DNA of 64,000 nucleotides from Akkermansia muciniphila (GTDB lineage Bacteria; Verrucomicrobiota; Verrucomicrobiia; Opitutales; Opitutaceae). The notes under the pieces are model-generated. The model did not search any database. It saw nothing but the letters and a program-made list of their open reading frames with translations, and was not told the origin of the DNA. The translations under genes and the position numbers were made by a program. The stretch covers positions 26,534-90,533 of the forward strand of contig CAMDHP010000001.1 of NCBI GenBank assembly GCA_945898185.1. The letters are read 5' to 3'. Numbering within the stretch: the stretch's first letter is position 1; each line of letters starts with the position of its first letter. Below, piece by piece: positions 21,072-29,863 of the stretch.

Positions 21072-22451
21072 ATGCCGTTCCGTCCCAGCCGTCTCCTCCT
21101 TCCGCTCGTCATCCTGGGCATCTCTGCCGCCGCTTTTTTCTGGTGGCGCGGCAGCCGGCAGCCCGCGCCCGTAAAGTTCAATACCGTCAGCGTCAGCCGC
21201 GGCACATTGAATCAAAATGTCACCGCTACCGGCGAACTCCAACCCGTCTCCACCGTGGAGGTCAGCTCGCAGATCTCCGGCCTCATCAAAGAGGTCCTCG
21301 TTGACTACAACTCACGCGTCAAAGCGGGCGACGTGCTCGCCCGCATTGACCCCGCCACCTACGAAAACCGCCTTCGCTCCGCCCAAGCCGATCTCGCCAA
21401 CACCACCGCCAACTACCAGCTCATCAAACTCAACGCCGAGCGCATCAAGTCCCTCAACGCTCGCAGCCTCGTCTCGCAGCAGGAGGCCGACCAGGCCGTG
21501 GCCCAGCTCGCCCAAGCCGAGGCCCAGCTCCTTATCCGCACCGCCGCCGTAGAGACCGCCAGGGTGGACCTCTCCCGCTGCACCATCTCCGCACCGATTG
21601 ACGGCCTCGTCCTCGACCGCCCCGCCATCGCCGGCAAAACCGTCTCAGCCAGCACTTCCGCTCCCGTGCTCTTCATCTTGGTCAACGACCTCAGCCAGCT
21701 CCAGATCAAGGCGTCCATCGCCGAGGCCGACATCGGCAATGTCCGTGAAAAACAAAACGTATCCTTCACCGTGGACGCCTTCCCCAACCAGTCCTTCAAA
21801 GGCACCGTTCGCCAGATCCGGAATCAGCCCGTCATCCAGTCCAACGTCGTAACCTACGCCACCATCATAGACGTAAATAATGACTCCCTTACCCTCAAGC
21901 CGGGCATGACCGCCAACGTCTCCGTCACGGTCGAGGAGCGCATTGACGTCCTCCTCCTGCCCAACGCCGCCCTCCGCTCCCGCCTGCCCGATTCCGTCAA
22001 ACTCCCCGCCGCCGCCACCACGAGCGACGCCACTTCCCCCAGCGGCAACGCCACCGCCGCTGCCGACCCTTTCCGCGATTTGCTTGCCGAGGTCGGCTAC
22101 AAGGATGCTCCCGACTCCCGCCCCACCCGCGAACAGATCGCCAAGGTCCGCGTCCTCGCCGCCGAGCGAGGCATCGTCCTGCCCGAACGCCGCCGCGGCG
22201 GTCGCAACCCCACCACCATGCCCGGCGCCGAGACCACCCGCACCCTCTACGTTCCCTCCGGCACTCCCGAAGGCCTCAAGGCGCTCCCCGTCGAGGTAAA
22301 ACTCGGCATCACCGACGGCCTCAATACCGAGGTCATCTCCGGTCTCGACGAACATGCCTTTGTCATCACCGGCATGGATGAGACAAATGATAAGACCGCC
22401 GCCAAACCCACCACCAACCCCTTCGCCCCCTCCAGCGGCGGGCGTCGCTAA
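21072..22451 (+). CDS. MacA-like periplasmic adaptor of a tripartite ABC efflux system
   Basis: 459 residues. An N-terminal anchor (residues 8-26) is followed by the biotinyl-lipoyl-like half VEVSSQISGLIKEVLVDYNSRVKAGDVLARI, an alpha-hairpin coiled coil (about 95-165, LANTTANYQLIKLNAERI onward), the second lipoyl half CTISAPIDGLVLDRPAIAGKTV, and beta-barrel and membrane-proximal domains. An Ala/Thr/Pro-rich, low-complexity stretch (about 315-350) interrupts the C-terminal part. Adaptors of this type join an inner-membrane ABC transporter to a TolC-like channel. The ATPase and permease genes follow directly; no TolC homologue is in the window. Confidence 0.88.
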   Translation: MPFRPSRLLLPLVILGISAAAFFWWRGSRQPAPVKFNTVSVSRGTLNQNVTATGELQPVSTVEVSSQISGLIKEVLVDYNSRVKAGDVLARIDPATYENRLRSAQADLANTTANYQLIKLNAERIKSLNARSLVSQQEADQAVAQLAQAEAQLLIRTAAVETARVDLSRCTISAPIDGLVLDRPAIAGKTVSASTSAPVLFILVNDLSQLQIKASIAEADIGNVREKQNVSFTVDAFPNQSFKGTVRQIRNQPVIQSNVVTYATIIDVNNDSLTLKPGMTANVSVTVEERIDVLLLPNAALRSRLPDSVKLPAAATTSDATSPSGNATAAADPFRDLLAEVGYKDAPDSRPTREQIAKVRVLAAERGIVLPERRRGGRNPTTMPGAETTRTLYVPSGTPEGLKALPVEVKLGITDGLNTEVISGLDEHAFVITGMDETNDKTAAKPTTNPFAPSSGGRR

Positions 22452-22503
22452 TTATTCCTCCGTTCCCCGGCAACCCGCTCCAACCAATCAGCCCCCCGCC
22501 TTC

Positions 22504-23280
22504 GTGTCCCAGCCTGTCGTCAAACTCCGCGATATCCGCAAAACCTACCGCAGTGGCGACTTGGAGGTCCACGCCGTGCGCGGCATCTCGCTCGATATCC
22601 AGCCAGGCGAGTTTGTCGCCATCATGGGCGCATCCGGCTCGGGCAAATCCACCTTGATGAACACCCTCGGGTGCCTTGATCGCCCCACCGGCGGCACCTA
22701 CTACCTCGACGGCGTGGACGTCTCATCGCTCGACCGGGAAGCCCGCGCAGACTTGCGCAACCAAAAGCTCGGCTTCGTTTTTCAAGGCTTCAACTTGCTC
22801 GCCCGCACCAGCGCCCTCGAGAACGTCGAGCTTCCCATGCTCTACGCGCCGAAACGCGCAGGCGCCGCCGAGATGAAACGCCGCGCCCTCGCCGCCCTCG
22901 CCATCGTAGGCCTCGCCGAGCGCTCCGATCACTTCCCCTCCCAGCTCTCCGGCGGCCAGCAACAACGCGTCGCCATCGCCCGTGCACTCGTTAACGAGCC
23001 CCGCCTGCTCCTCGCCGACGAGCCCACCGGCAATCTCGACAGCCGCACTTCCATCGAGGTCATGGGCGTTTTCCAGCGCCTTAACGAACAGGGTATCACG
23101 CTCGTGATGGTCACCCACGAGCTCGACGTCGCCAACTACTGCAAACGCATCCTCGTGGTGCGCGACGGTCTCGTCGTCCGCGACGAACCCGTGCAAAACC
23201 GCTCCATCGCCTTCGCCGAACTCGCCAAGCTCCACTCCGCCGAGAGCGCCGCGAAACTCAATGCCGGCATTAAACCTTAG
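22504..23280 (+). CDS. MacB-like ABC transporter ATPase
   Basis: 258 residues. Walker A is [10 protein letters not shown], the signature is LSGGQQQR, Walker B is [12 protein letters not shown] and the switch His is in VTHELD: the LolD/MacB branch of ABC ATPases. The frame opens at 22354 inside the preceding gene, but the natural start is GTG 22504, giving [18 protein letters not shown]. It powers export of a lipid-like, peptide or macrolide-like substrate with the neighbouring adaptor and permease; the substrate is not deducible. In the canonical MacB the ATPase is fused to the permease; here they are separate. Confidence 0.9.
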   Translation: MSQPVVKLRDIRKTYRSGDLEVHAVRGISLDIQPGEFVAIMGASGSGKSTLMNTLGCLDRPTGGTYYLDGVDVSSLDREARADLRNQKLGFVFQGFNLLARTSALENVELPMLYAPKRAGAAEMKRRALAALAIVGLAERSDHFPSQLSGGQQQRVAIARALVNEPRLLLADEPTGNLDSRTSIEVMGVFQRLNEQGITLVMVTHELDVANYCKRILVVRDGLVVRDEPVQNRSIAFAELAKLHSAESAAKLNAGIKP

Positions 23281-23335
23281 ACTCGCCTAAAAACCGCCTC
23301 ACTCGCCGATTCCGCCCTCTGTCCCCTCAGGTCTC

Positions 23336-24580
23336 ATGTCTCAGACATCAGGTGTTATCTCTCCCTTTCCGATGCGTCTCTTATCCACCACCATCATCGC
23401 CCTCCGAGCCCTGCGTCGTAACAAGCTGCGCTCAATGCTCACCGCACTTGGCATCATCATCGGAGTCGCGGCCGTGATCGCGATGGTGGGCATCGGCAAT
23501 GGCGCAAAATCCCAGGTCGAGGCCCAGGTCGCCTCCCTCGGACGTAATGTCGTCACCGTTTTTCCCGGCTCCTTCAACGCGGGAGGCATGCGCGGAGGCT
23601 GGGGCTCCACCTCCACCCTCACCATCGAGGACACCGACGCCATCGTCCGCGAGGTGAACGGCGTCGTCGCCGTCTCCCCAGAGGTCAGGGACCGCAACCA
23701 GATCCTCGCCAATGGCCTCAACTGGAACACCCAGGTCAATGGCGAATCAACCGACTACCTCAGCATCCGCGCCTGGGATCTTTCCGACGGCGCCATGTTC
23801 ACCGAGACCGACGTGAAGGGAGCGACCAAGGTCTGCGTAATCGGTTCCACCGTCGTCAAGCAGCTCTTCCCCGACACCGACCCCCTCGGCCAGACGCTCC
23901 GCATCCGCAACATCCCCTTCCGCGTGCTGGGCGTGCTGGAATCAAAGGGGTTTAACTTTTTCGGCTCGGACCAGGACGACACCGTGATCGTGCCCTACAC
24001 CACCCACATGCGTCGAATCAATCGCCGCACGACCGTCAGCACTATCCTCATCGAAGCAGCCTCCTCCGAGGAGATGCAAAGCGTGCAGGACGACGTAACC
24101 GCCCTGCTCCAGCAGCGCCGTGGCGGGCGGGAGCCCGACTTCACGGTGCGCAACCAACTCGAGCTCGCCCAGACGGCCACCGCCACTACCCGCGTAATGA
24201 CCAGCCTTCTCGGCGCCATCGCCGGCGTCTCCCTTCTGGTCGGCGGCATCGGCATCATGAATATCATGCTCGTCTCCGTAACGGAGCGCACCCGCGAGAT
24301 TGGCATCCGCCTCGCCATCGGCGCGCATGATGGGGATATCCGCGTGCAGTTCCTGATCGAAGCAATGGTCCTCAGCAGCCTCGGCGGCATCATCGGTGTC
24401 ATCCTTGGCATCGGCATCTCGCAGACCCTTGCCAACCTTAATGGCTGGCCGGTGCTCGTCTCGACCAATTCCATCTTGATGGCAGTCGGCTTCTCCGCGC
24501 TCGTCGGCGTCGTTTTCGGCTTTTACCCCGCCCACAAAGCCGCCCAGCTCGACCCCATCGAAGCGCTTCGCTTCGAGTGA
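23336..24580 (+). CDS. MacB-like ABC transporter permease
   Basis: 414 residues (402 if ATG 23372, MRLLSTTIIALRALRRNKLR, is used, which is the more typical N-terminus). One membrane segment near the start (MLTALGIIIGVAAVIAMVGIG), a large periplasmic MacB-PCD domain (about 60-280), then three C-terminal membrane segments containing SLLVGGIGIMNIMLVSVTERTREIGIR, the FtsX-domain hallmark. With the two genes before it, it forms a three-gene efflux operon. A short inverted CAGGTCTCATGTCTCAGACA-like word at 23318-23351 overlaps the longer start, another reason to prefer 23372. Confidence 0.9.
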   Translation: MSQTSGVISPFPMRLLSTTIIALRALRRNKLRSMLTALGIIIGVAAVIAMVGIGNGAKSQVEAQVASLGRNVVTVFPGSFNAGGMRGGWGSTSTLTIEDTDAIVREVNGVVAVSPEVRDRNQILANGLNWNTQVNGESTDYLSIRAWDLSDGAMFTETDVKGATKVCVIGSTVVKQLFPDTDPLGQTLRIRNIPFRVLGVLESKGFNFFGSDQDDTVIVPYTTHMRRINRRTTVSTILIEAASSEEMQSVQDDVTALLQQRRGGREPDFTVRNQLELAQTATATTRVMTSLLGAIAGVSLLVGGIGIMNIMLVSVTERTREIGIRLAIGAHDGDIRVQFLIEAMVLSSLGGIIGVILGIGISQTLANLNGWPVLVSTNSILMAVGFSALVGVVFGFYPAHKAAQLDPIEALRFE

Positions 24581-24623
24581 CGCGCCCCGAGCGGCTCGAA
24601 ATCAAAAAAATCTGCCACGTAAC

Positions 24624-25520
24624 GTGTCGTCCTCGTCCTACACTCTTTGTCTTGCCGTATCGGCTCTAATCTTTGCCCGCACCGCCTTCGCAATTCCGCC
24701 CCCCGCCGACACCCTCGCTGAAGCCCGCCGCCTCATCGCCAGCTCCCGCGTGCCCGAAGCGCGTGAATCCCTGACCAACCTTGTCGCCCATGAACCAGGC
24801 AACCTCGAAGCCCGCATCCTTCTTGCGGATGTGCTTGGCCGCATCCACCGGCGCGAAGAAGCCATTGCTCTGCTCAAGCCCGCGCTGAAGGACCACCCAG
24901 CAAACGCCGGACTCCTAGGCGCCTATGGCGGCCAATGCCTGCTCCGCGCTGGTGAACTCGGCGGCGGCCTCCAGGCGTTGCTCCTAGCCCGACGCGGGCG
25001 CGATGCGATGGAGAGAGCTGTGGCGCTCGCCCCCGGCATGATAAGTTTGCGGGAGGGACTCATCGAATTCTACCGCCAAGCCCCCTCGCTCGCGGGCGGC
25101 GATCTGGAGAAAGCCCGCGGCCACGCCGCCGCGCTGGCCAAGCTCGACCCGGTGCGCGGCGTGGTCTGGTCGGCTTCACTTCTCCTCGAGGAAAAGCGCT
25201 ACGCCGAGGCAATCGCCGCGTGCGACGCCGCCCTGGCCGCGCGGCCCGGCGACTACGTGGCGCTGTTTACCCTCGGCCGCACCGTATCCGAATCCGGCCT
25301 ACGGCTGGAAGACGGCGAGGCCGCGCTCAGGCGCTGCCTCGCCCGCACCCCTAAGGCGAGCGAGCCCGGCCACGCCGGCGTTTACTACCGCTTGGGAATG
25401 ATTGCCGAGAAACGCGGGGATCGCAGCGCCGCCCGCGCCGCCTACGAGCGATGTATCGCCGAGCGCCCGACTTTCAGCGGTCCCGCCGAGGCGCTGAAGC
25501 GCGTCAGCACAAGTCCCTGA
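24624..25520 (+). CDS. Secreted TPR-repeat protein
   Basis: 298 residues with a GTG start. A signal peptide ends near AFAIPPPADT (about residue 22). At least four tetratricopeptide-like helix pairs follow: ADTLAEARRLIASSRVPEARE, NLEARILLADVLGRIHRREEA, ARWGV-type units mid-protein, and YYRLGMIAEKRGDRSAARAAYERCIAERP near the end. TPR proteins scaffold protein-protein contacts; a periplasmic location is inferred from the signal peptide. It follows the efflux operon by 43 bases and ends 2 bases from the convergent phosphoesterase. Specific role unknown. Confidence 0.8.
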   Translation: MSSSSYTLCLAVSALIFARTAFAIPPPADTLAEARRLIASSRVPEARESLTNLVAHEPGNLEARILLADVLGRIHRREEAIALLKPALKDHPANAGLLGAYGGQCLLRAGELGGGLQALLLARRGRDAMERAVALAPGMISLREGLIEFYRQAPSLAGGDLEKARGHAAALAKLDPVRGVVWSASLLLEEKRYAEAIAACDAALAARPGDYVALFTLGRTVSESGLRLEDGEAALRRCLARTPKASEPGHAGVYYRLGMIAEKRGDRSAARAAYERCIAERPTFSGPAEALKRVSTSP

Positions 25521-25522
25521 CT

Positions 25523-26356
25523 TCAACCCGTCACCGCGAGGAACCGCGTCAGCGTATCCTCGAGCGTCCAGTGCAGGCCGCGCGAGCGCGCGGCGCCATA
25601 GAATCGAAGAAACGGCACGACCTGATGCGTCGCCGTCTCCACTTCACGGTAAAAGAGTTTTCCCAAGGGTCCAGCGCGCTCCAAGTAGCCGCTCTCCCGA
25701 AAACGCCGCAAGGTCGCGCCCACATCGTAACGCACCGCGCGGTGCCGCGCCGACCACGCGCCAGCCGAACTTCGCTCGAGCACCATAAACTGCGCGGCGG
25801 TGTTGCCATCCTGCGCCAGCCCCACGCTCCCCGTGGTAACAATACGGCGCGCGCCCCACTCCCGTTGGCTGCAAAAATGATTATGCCCGCGCACGATCAC
25901 TTTCACGTCGTCCCCGATGCCGGGAAACATGGGGTCGATCTGCTCATCGTTTGAGTAAGGGAAGATTGAATCATTATCGCTGCGCAACGAGGCATGGACG
26001 ACGAGTAAGCCCGGGGCCGCCGCATCGCTCCACGAGGTCGGCAGGGCGGACATCTCCGCTTTTTGCGCGGTGCTCAGCTCCGCCAGCGCGACCCGCAAGG
26101 GCGCAAACTGCGGCGACGCCCAGGCGGGGTCCGCGCGCGGCGTGCCGTAATCAAAAACATAGCGTTCGTGATTACCCCTCAAGACGGAACAGCCGAGGGC
26201 CTTCACCCGCTCCCAGCACGCAGCCGAATCAGGCCCGCCATCCACCACATCGCCAGCAACGATAAAGCGGTCCGGCTTGAGCTTGGCGACCTCCGCCAAC
26301 GCCGCTTCCAGAGCGGCGAGGTTGCCATGGATATCGGCGATGATTGCAATGCGCAT
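25523..26356 (-). CDS. Calcineurin-like metallophosphoesterase (YfcE/MJ0936-type)
   Basis: 277 residues from ATG 26356 (MRIAIIADIHGN); a start four codons upstream is also open. Metal-binding motifs are in order: ADIHGN (D-x-H), GDVVDGG (GDxxDxG), GNHE (GNHE/D), VVHAS and RGHNHF (GHTH-like). Members are cytoplasmic phosphodiesterases or phosphatases of varied substrate; the sequence does not single one out. About 85 residues beyond the last motif are extra (GLAQDGN...WTLEDTLTRFL). Confidence 0.88.
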   Translation of the reverse strand: MRIAIIADIHGNLAALEAALAEVAKLKPDRFIVAGDVVDGGPDSAACWERVKALGCSVLRGNHERYVFDYGTPRADPAWASPQFAPLRVALAELSTAQKAEMSALPTSWSDAAAPGLLVVHASLRSDNDSIFPYSNDEQIDPMFPGIGDDVKVIVRGHNHFCSQREWGARRIVTTGSVGLAQDGNTAAQFMVLERSSAGAWSARHRAVRYDVGATLRRFRESGYLERAGPLGKLFYREVETATHQVVPFLRFYGAARSRGLHWTLEDTLTRFLAVTG

Positions 26357-26432
26357 GGAAAAGATCATGCTTCCCCGCGGTCATCGTCGCCAAGCGCCAA
26401 GTGCGGATCGGCAAGCCGTATGCAGCTAGCAC

Positions 26433-26460
26433 AAAAAAGGCACCCTTTCACAGGGTGCCT
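26433..26460 (-). terminator. Intrinsic terminator of the cytochrome oxidase operon
   Basis: On the minus strand an 8-bp perfect stem (AGGCACCC / GGGTGCCT, 26438-26445 with 26453-26460; 7-nt loop) runs into a stretch of six T residues. It lies 27 bases after the stop of the subunit IV gene at 26487. Confidence 0.88.
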
Positions 26461-26486
26461 CGAAGGATACAGACAAAGACTAGCGC

Positions 26487-26879
26487 CTACTGCGCGGTCG
26501 CTGCTGCGGCGGCACGCTCGGCATAGATCACCTTGGCGGTTTCAGGGATGCTATCCTTGGCGGAGAAAATCGCCAGAAGGGCGGCGGCAGTGCCGCTCGC
26601 AAGGACGAGGCCAATGAAAAACAGAATCGTGCAAAAGAGTTTGTCGAACTTCAGATGCATGAAGTAGAAAATCACATACAAAAACTTCACCAGCGAAAGC
26701 ACGCTCAGCGACGTAACGATGAGCCATTTCGCGAGCGGCAGATAGATGATCACGATTTCCACTCCGGTGATAATACCGAGCAGCATGGCGATCTGCACAA
26801 AGAGGTGAAACTTGCCGCTGTCAGCGTGGGCGTGCTCTTGAACGTGGGCGGAGTGAGGGACGGAGGCGGCGGAGGACAT
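26487..26879 (-). CDS. ctaF: Cytochrome c oxidase subunit IV family protein
   Basis: 130 residues with three hydrophobic segments (FVQIAMLLGIITGVEIVIIYL, WLIVTSLSVLSLVKFLYVIFYFMHLKF and TILFFIGLVLASGTAAALLA). The VKFLYVIFYFMHL stretch is typical of prokaryotic COX4/CtaF subunits of heme-copper oxidases. His-rich N-terminus (VPHSAHVQEHAHADSG). Last gene of the operon. It is a small accessory subunit that helps stability of the complex in the inner membrane. Confidence 0.85.
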   Translation of the reverse strand: MSSAASVPHSAHVQEHAHADSGKFHLFVQIAMLLGIITGVEIVIIYLPLAKWLIVTSLSVLSLVKFLYVIFYFMHLKFDKLFCTILFFIGLVLASGTAAALLAIFSAKDSIPETAKVIYAERAAAAATAQ

Positions 26880-26930
26880 CTTGGAGAGGAGTTAAGGTGG
26901 AGCTTGAGCGAAGCGGCCGGCGGCCTGCGC

Positions 26931-27773
26931 TCAGAGATACTCGAGCAAGTAAACGACGGTGAAAATGATGATCCAGACGATATCCACAAAGTGCCAGTAA
27001 AGGCCCATGCCCTCAACATCGATGGCGTTGGCCTCGCCGAAATCAACCGCCCACGAAGAACGACTCAGCCCGACCAGCACTGCGCAGGAAACGACCAGCA
27101 CAATACTCGCGGCGGCGCTATGCTCGATCCCATGCACCAGCGCGGAGAGATCGTAGCCGTTTTCAGCTCCGGCGTGGGTAACCGCAAGCATCACCACCAT
27201 CATCGCGACCGTGGCCACCGCGAAGGCGGCGAACTGAACCACGGCACGAACGACCCAAGCCTTCCCGGCATTCGCGGGCTTAAAGGTGCGAATGTAAGTG
27301 AGCACGAGCCAGACGACACCGATTGCGACGTGAACACCGTGCGTGCCGGTGAGGGTGTAAAAGGTCGCGCCAAACATGCTGCTACTGAGCGTGAGCCCGA
27401 GGTGCACGAAGTGCGTGAATTCGTAAACCTGACAGCCAAGGAAAATGAGCCCGAAGAAAATAGTGCCGAGGATCATCTTGCGGGTCGCCTCGACCTTGCC
27501 CTTCTGACTGGCACCCACCGCCAGCGCCATGAGTAGCGACGACATCAAAAGAATGAAGGTCGAGAACGAGGTGAGCTCGATCGAAAAGATCTTGGTCACA
27601 TCGGGACTATCCGGTGTCGGGTGCAACCGGTAGATGACGTGAGTGCTGATCAGGGCGGCGAAGAACATGCAGTCCGACGCGAGGAAGGCCCACATGAAGA
27701 GCTTCTTGTTAGGAATACCCGTCGTGGTGGTGTGATCGTGATGGTGATCAATGGTTCCGGCGTGAGCGCTCAT
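26931..27773 (-). CDS. ctaE: Cytochrome c oxidase subunit III
   Basis: 280 residues with seven hydrophobic segments. Conserved subunit III landmarks are LFMWAFLASDCMFFAALIS near residue 24, FTHFVHLGLTLSSSMFGATFYTLTGTHGVHVAIGV (about 120-155) and the C-terminal GMGLYWHFVDIVWIIIFTVVYL. Subunit III lacks redox centres and supports proton uptake and stability. It lies between subunit I (57 bases upstream) and subunit IV. Confidence 0.94.
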   Translation of the reverse strand: MSAHAGTIDHHHDHTTTTGIPNKKLFMWAFLASDCMFFAALISTHVIYRLHPTPDSPDVTKIFSIELTSFSTFILLMSSLLMALAVGASQKGKVEATRKMILGTIFFGLIFLGCQVYEFTHFVHLGLTLSSSMFGATFYTLTGTHGVHVAIGVVWLVLTYIRTFKPANAGKAWVVRAVVQFAAFAVATVAMMVVMLAVTHAGAENGYDLSALVHGIEHSAAASIVLVVSCAVLVGLSRSSWAVDFGEANAIDVEGMGLYWHFVDIVWIIIFTVVYLLEYL

Positions 27774-27829
27774 GCAAAAAAGGTTAAAGGAAAAATTAAG
27801 TTTAGAGAGGCAGACGCAAAAGGGTTCGC

Positions 27830-29788
27830 TTAGTGGCTGTCGCCGTGGTCGGGCTTTGCGTTTCCGTCCTTGTCAAGGTGCAGGTGGTAGCCGCCCGGGC
27901 CTTCGAAGGCCCAACCGATGACACCGAGGAACGTGACCACGCCGCCGATGATGGCACCGAGGAAGAAATGGTGGGCGAAGCAAAGACCGCCGAACAACAT
28001 GCCGCAGGCCGTGAGAATCGGGAACCAAGACTGACTCGGCATGTGAATTCCGCCGTGGGACTCCTCATCCTTGGCGTGAAGAGCGCTCTCCTCTGCAATC
28101 TCCTTGGCGTTGGTCTTCTCATACCAGAAAGCGTCGCGCGCGTGGACCGTCGGGGTGACGTGGAAATTGTGCTCGGGCGGAGGAACGGTAGGCACCGACC
28201 ACTCCAAGGTGCGGGCATCCCAGGGGTCGCGTTTGATTTTTTTGCCCTTCGCGTAGGTATAGACGATTACGACGAAGTAGATGAAGATACCGATGCCGAG
28301 GATGAAGGCGCCGATGGAGGCGATGAGGTTGCCCGTGTTCCAGCCCATGTTGCCGTCGTAAACGGCGGTGCGGCGCGGCATACCGTTGAGCCCGAGGAAG
28401 TGCATCGGAAAGAAGGTCACGTTGAAGCCGACGAAAATGACCCAGAAGGAGAGTTTTCCCCAGAACTCGGAGACCATGCGGCCAAAAACGAGCGGGAAAT
28501 AGTAATGAACGCCAGCGAGGAGGGCGAAGATCGAACCTCCGATGAGCACATAGTGAAAATGGGCGACCACGAAGTAACTATCCTGCTGCTGAGCGTCGGC
28601 GGGGGCGGCGGAGTGCATGACGCCGGAGAAGCCGCCCATCATAAACATCCAGATGAAGCCGAGGGCAAACATCATGGGCGTGCGGGTGTGAATCTGGCCG
28701 CCCCAGAGGGTGCCGATCCAGTTGAAAATCTTCACTCCGGTGGGCACCGCGATCGCCATGGTGGCGAGGGAGAAGGCGGCTGTCGCCATCGTCCCAAGAC
28801 CCGTGGTGAACATGTGGTGGGACCACACGCCGAAGCCGAGGAAACCGATGACCGCGCCCGAGAACACCACGATGGGATAACCGAAAAGCGGCTTGCGCGA
28901 GAAGGTGGGCAGAATCTCGGAAACGATGCCCATCGCCGGCAGAATCAGAATATAAACCTCAGGGTGACCGAAGATCCAGAAAAGGTGCTGCCAAAGAATC
29001 GGGAGACCGCCCTTTGAAACCTCGAAGAAACCCGTTCCGAAGGAGCGGTCCATCATCAGCTCAACCAGCGCGATCGTAATGGCGGGGAACGAAAGGATGA
29101 TGAGGAAGGCGGTGAAGAGCGTCATCCAAGTGAACACCGGCAGGCGCATCATAGTAAGGCCCGGAGCGCGCATATTGATGATCGTGACGATGAAATTCAG
29201 CGAGCCGATGACGGACGACACACCGAGGATTTGCAGGCCCATGACCCAGAGATCAGTGGACACGTCGCCTTTGAAGTGGGTGGAGAACTGATTGGAAGTA
29301 AGCGGAGCGTAGCCGAACCAGCCGACATCGGGCGCACCGGCCTTGGTGAACCAGCCGACATTAAGAATGATGGCGCCGGCCAGAAACACCCAGAAGGCGA
29401 AACCATTCAAACGAGGAAAGGCGACGTCACGCGCGCCGATTTGCAGCGGCATGAGGTAGTTGAAAAACGCGGCCGATAGCGGCATGACGGCGAGGAAGAT
29501 CATCGTCGTCGCGTGCATGGTGAACATCTCGTTATAGGCCTGGTGGGTGAGGAACGTGTTGTTCGGCACCGCGAGTTGCACGCGGATGAGCAAGGCCTCA
29601 AAGCCGCCTACGAGGAAGAAGAACAGTGAGAATATGCCATAGAGCAGGCCGATCTTTTTGTGGTCCACGGTGGTCAGCCAGGAGACGATGCCGGTCTTGG
29701 CGACGGGTCGGGTGAAAAACCAGGGGCGTGCGACGAGCTTGGGCGCGCGGTCGGTAGCGGTGTAGGCGGATTTGAGAGCGGCTTCCAT
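27830..29788 (-). CDS. ctaD: Cytochrome c oxidase subunit I (caa3/aa3 type)
   Basis: 652 residues, longer than the bare catalytic core. Carries the low-spin heme His in FTMHATTMIFL, the CuB/Tyr site in FWIFGHPEVYILILPAMGIVSE (His-Pro-Glu-Val-Tyr, so an A-type enzyme with the cross-linked His-Tyr pair), the TGVKIFNWIGTLWGG segment and VAHFHYVLIGG with the heme ligands. The C-terminal 80 residues hold extra membrane helices (LTACGMLFGGLCFAHHF), seen when part of subunit III is fused in caa3 oxidases. It is the main proton pump of the operon. Confidence 0.96.
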   Translation of the reverse strand: MEAALKSAYTATDRAPKLVARPWFFTRPVAKTGIVSWLTTVDHKKIGLLYGIFSLFFFLVGGFEALLIRVQLAVPNNTFLTHQAYNEMFTMHATTMIFLAVMPLSAAFFNYLMPLQIGARDVAFPRLNGFAFWVFLAGAIILNVGWFTKAGAPDVGWFGYAPLTSNQFSTHFKGDVSTDLWVMGLQILGVSSVIGSLNFIVTIINMRAPGLTMMRLPVFTWMTLFTAFLIILSFPAITIALVELMMDRSFGTGFFEVSKGGLPILWQHLFWIFGHPEVYILILPAMGIVSEILPTFSRKPLFGYPIVVFSGAVIGFLGFGVWSHHMFTTGLGTMATAAFSLATMAIAVPTGVKIFNWIGTLWGGQIHTRTPMMFALGFIWMFMMGGFSGVMHSAAPADAQQQDSYFVVAHFHYVLIGGSIFALLAGVHYYFPLVFGRMVSEFWGKLSFWVIFVGFNVTFFPMHFLGLNGMPRRTAVYDGNMGWNTGNLIASIGAFILGIGIFIYFVVIVYTYAKGKKIKRDPWDARTLEWSVPTVPPPEHNFHVTPTVHARDAFWYEKTNAKEIAEESALHAKDEESHGGIHMPSQSWFPILTACGMLFGGLCFAHHFFLGAIIGGVVTFLGVIGWAFEGPGGYHLHLDKDGNAKPDHGDSH

Positions 29789-29863
29789 GGGGAAGGGTGT
29801 TGATTGAAGGTTGGAGAAAAAGGAAAGGAGGCGGGAGGGGGCGCGGCGGCTTCGAGCGGATAT

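Noticed and set aside
27833-29017. 394-residue open frame antisense to oxidase subunit I
   Set aside because: No domain features; the opposite strand holds all heme-copper oxidase ligands.
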